DNA of 6,103 nucleotides, from NCBI GenBank assembly GCA_947038135.1, contig CAMQVM010000104.1, forward strand, positions 1 to 6,103, read 5' to 3'. Made by a program: the position numbers and the translations under genes. Within the stretch, counting starts at the first letter, position 1, and each line of letters begins with the position of its first letter. This stretch comes from an uncultured Rikenellaceae bacterium. GTDB lineage: Bacteria; Bacteroidota; Bacteroidia; Bacteroidales; Rikenellaceae. Of this stretch, positions 4,617 through 6,103 are shown piece by piece. The notes under the pieces were generated by a model. The model had not been told where the DNA came from, did no database searches, and worked only from the letters and a program-made list of their open reading frames with translations.

Positions 4617-6103
4617 TTACAGACCCATTTTTCTCATATCTTCATCAACTGTACCAATTCCTGAGATTCCAAAGTTATTGATTAATATCGACGCAACATT
4701 TGGAGATAAAAAAGCTGGTAATGTTGGACCTAGTTTAATATTTTTAACTCCTAGTGAAAGCAGTGCTAATAGTACTATAACAGCTTTCTGCTCATACCAC
4801 GCTATATTATACTCGATTGGCAAATCATTAATATCATCTAAACCAAACACTTCTTTTAATTTTAAGGCTATAACCACCAGCGAGTAACTATCATTACATT
4901 GACCAGCGTCCAACACCCGAGGTATTCCTGCAATATCACCTAGTGCTAATTTATTATAGCGATATTTTGCACATCCTGCAGTTAGTATAACACTATCATT
5001 TGAGAGCTTTTGCGCAAACTCTGTATAGTATTCACGGTTTTTCATTCGACCATCGCACCCAGCCATTACAACAAATTTATTTATTAAACCTGCTTTTACA
5101 GCATCTACAACTTTGTCTGCAAGGGCTATAACTTGTGCATGAGCAAACCCTGCAATTATATCACCACTCTCGATTTCTGTTGGAGCGCTACACCTCTTAG
5201 CGTGCTCAATTAGCTGAGAGAAGTCTTTAGGTTGATTGTTCACCCTATCTTCAATATGGGTAAAGCCAGTGAACCCAGATGTTCCTGTTGTGTAAACCCT
5301 CTCTGAGTAACTCGATTTAGAAGATGGCGGTACAATACAGTTTGTCGTAAATAGAACAACCCCATTGAAAGACTCAAATTCAGAGACCTGACGCCACCAA
5401 GCACCACCATAATTACCAATTAAATTGCTATATTTCTTAAACTCTGGATACGAGTGAGCAGGAAGCATCTCTCCATGAGTGTAAACATCAACTCCGCTAT
5501 CTTTAGTCTGTTCCAGCAGCTCTTCAAGATCTCTAAGATCATGACCACTAATAAGTATAGCTGGTTTTGAGTTAACACCTAAATTTACCTTAGTTATTTC
5601 AGGGTTGCCATATTTACTCGTGTTAGCCTTGTCTAGTAGCGACATTGCTTTCACACCAAATGATCCGCACTCTAACACCAATGCTGTTAATTTATCTGTT
5701 GACACATCAGTCATAGTTGTTTCAACAAGAGCCATCTGTATAAACTCGTTTAGTGAAGGATCTTCAAAACCTAAATTATATGCGTGTTCAACATAGGCAG
5801 CCATCCCTTTCACTCCATATATTACAAGCTCTTTTAATGAACGCACATCTTCATTCTCGGTTGATAAAACACCAATACTTTCTGCTTTTGCACACATATC
5901 ATTATATGAATCTCCCCTCCAAACAATCATATCACAGCCACTAGGAATATCTCCATCTACTGACTTCAATTTGTCTATTAAGAGATCTCTAACATCATAC
6001 GACTCTTTTATTTTTGAGACAAATCTATCTGCATCAAAGTTTGCATTAGTAATTGTCATAAATAATGAATCAACAATAAACTTGTTTGCTAAAGGAACCT
6101 CAA
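4617..6103 (-). CDS. hcp: hybrid cluster protein (hydroxylamine / NO reductase), 5' end outside the window
   Basis: Hcp is a cytoplasmic iron-sulfur enzyme that reduces hydroxylamine in vitro. In anaerobes it is thought to detoxify nitric oxide and related nitrogen species. The frame stays open from the stop at 4617-4619 to the window edge. The ATG at 6059 is internal: the codons before it read EVPLANKFIVDSLF and join MTITNANFD, matching the xFFSTLTNVNFD region of known Hcp proteins. Counting from that ATG, the hybrid-cluster ligands are H173, E197, C241, C335 (the persulfide Cys, in MAGCDGR), C363 (LTAGCAKYRYNK), C388 (DAGQCNDSYS) and E423, with K425 in WYEQKAV. The steps between ligands (24, 44, 94, 28, 25, 35) equal those of the Desulfovibrio enzyme exactly. 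About 71 residues precede the ATG in that enzyme, including the N-terminal Cys cluster motif, so roughly 170 bp of gene lie beyond the right edge. The sequence resembles the Desulfovibrio type more than the E. coli type. The likely terminator is at 4409-4445; its promoter is outside the window. Confidence 0.96.
   Translation of the reverse strand, partial: EVPLANKFIVDSLFMTITNANFDADRFVSKIKESYDVRDLLIDKLKSVDGDIPSGCDMIVWRGDSYNDMCAKAESIGVLSTENEDVRSLKELVIYGVKGMAAYVEHAYNLGFEDPSLNEFIQMALVETTMTDVSTDKLTALVLECGSFGVKAMSLLDKANTSKYGNPEITKVNLGVNSKPAILISGHDLRDLEELLEQTKDSGVDVYTHGEMLPAHSYPEFKKYSNLIGNYGGAWWRQVSEFESFNGVVLFTTNCIVPPSSKSSYSERVYTTGTSGFTGFTHIEDRVNNQPKDFSQLIEHAKRCSAPTEIESGDIIAGFAHAQVIALADKVVDAVKAGLINKFVVMAGCDGRMKNREYYTEFAQKLSNDSVILTAGCAKYRYNKLALGDIAGIPRVLDAGQCNDSYSLVVIALKLKEVFGLDDINDLPIEYNIAWYEQKAVIVLLALLSLGVKNIKLGPTLPAFLSPNVASILINNFGISGIGTVDEDMRKMGL

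Noticed and set aside
4573..4887. 104-residue plus-strand open frame
   Set aside because: It is the complement of the conserved C-terminal end of hcp, whose minus-strand reading is unmistakable.

Overview
The window looks like chromosomal DNA from a low-GC member of the Bacteroidota, most likely Bacteroidales. Three things point there. The left side carries a TonB-dependent receptor with an N-terminal carboxypeptidase-D-like domain together with a DUF4249 lipoprotein. The upstream regions hold TAnnTTTG promoter -7 boxes with no Shine-Dalgarno sequences. The non-coding DNA is very AT-rich. All intact genes lie on the minus strand, so they are transcribed from right to left.

Left block (1-2198). 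A promoter at about 2173-2198 drives three tightly packed genes: a small lipoprotein of unknown function (2150 to 1656), a DUF4249 lipoprotein (1663 to 692), and the N-terminal third of a TonB-dependent outer-membrane receptor (695 to beyond position 1). The genes overlap by 8 and 4 nt (ATGGTTAA and ATGA junctions), which indicates one translationally coupled operon. The likely assembly is an outer-membrane uptake complex, with the receptor as the energised channel and the two lipoproteins as accessory partners. The substrate cannot be read from the window.

Middle block (2200-3610). A 12-bp perfect stem-loop separates this operon from a single lipoprotein gene of unknown function (3230 to 2295). 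That gene has a long, AT-rich upstream region with two candidate promoters, a perfect TTTACC-N4-GGTAAA dyad and a 14-bp perfect palindrome. It looks more heavily regulated than its unremarkable protein would suggest.

Right-centre block (3610-4616). This is non-coding DNA holding a decayed plus-strand fragment of an IS66-family transposase (about 3902-4250). It has an internal deletion, frame shifts and an Asp-to-Asn change at the first catalytic position. A strong, nearly symmetric bidirectional terminator follows at 4409-4445.

Right block (4617-6103). This is a 5'-truncated hybrid cluster protein gene (hcp, hydroxylamine reductase / NO reductase) that runs off the window edge. Every hybrid-cluster ligand is present with exactly the spacing of the Desulfovibrio enzyme. 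The ATG at 6059 is internal and is not the true start.

I do not see a clearly new multi-gene system. The most useful leads are the two orphan lipoproteins, the regulatory dyads upstream of the 3230 gene, and the fossil IS66.
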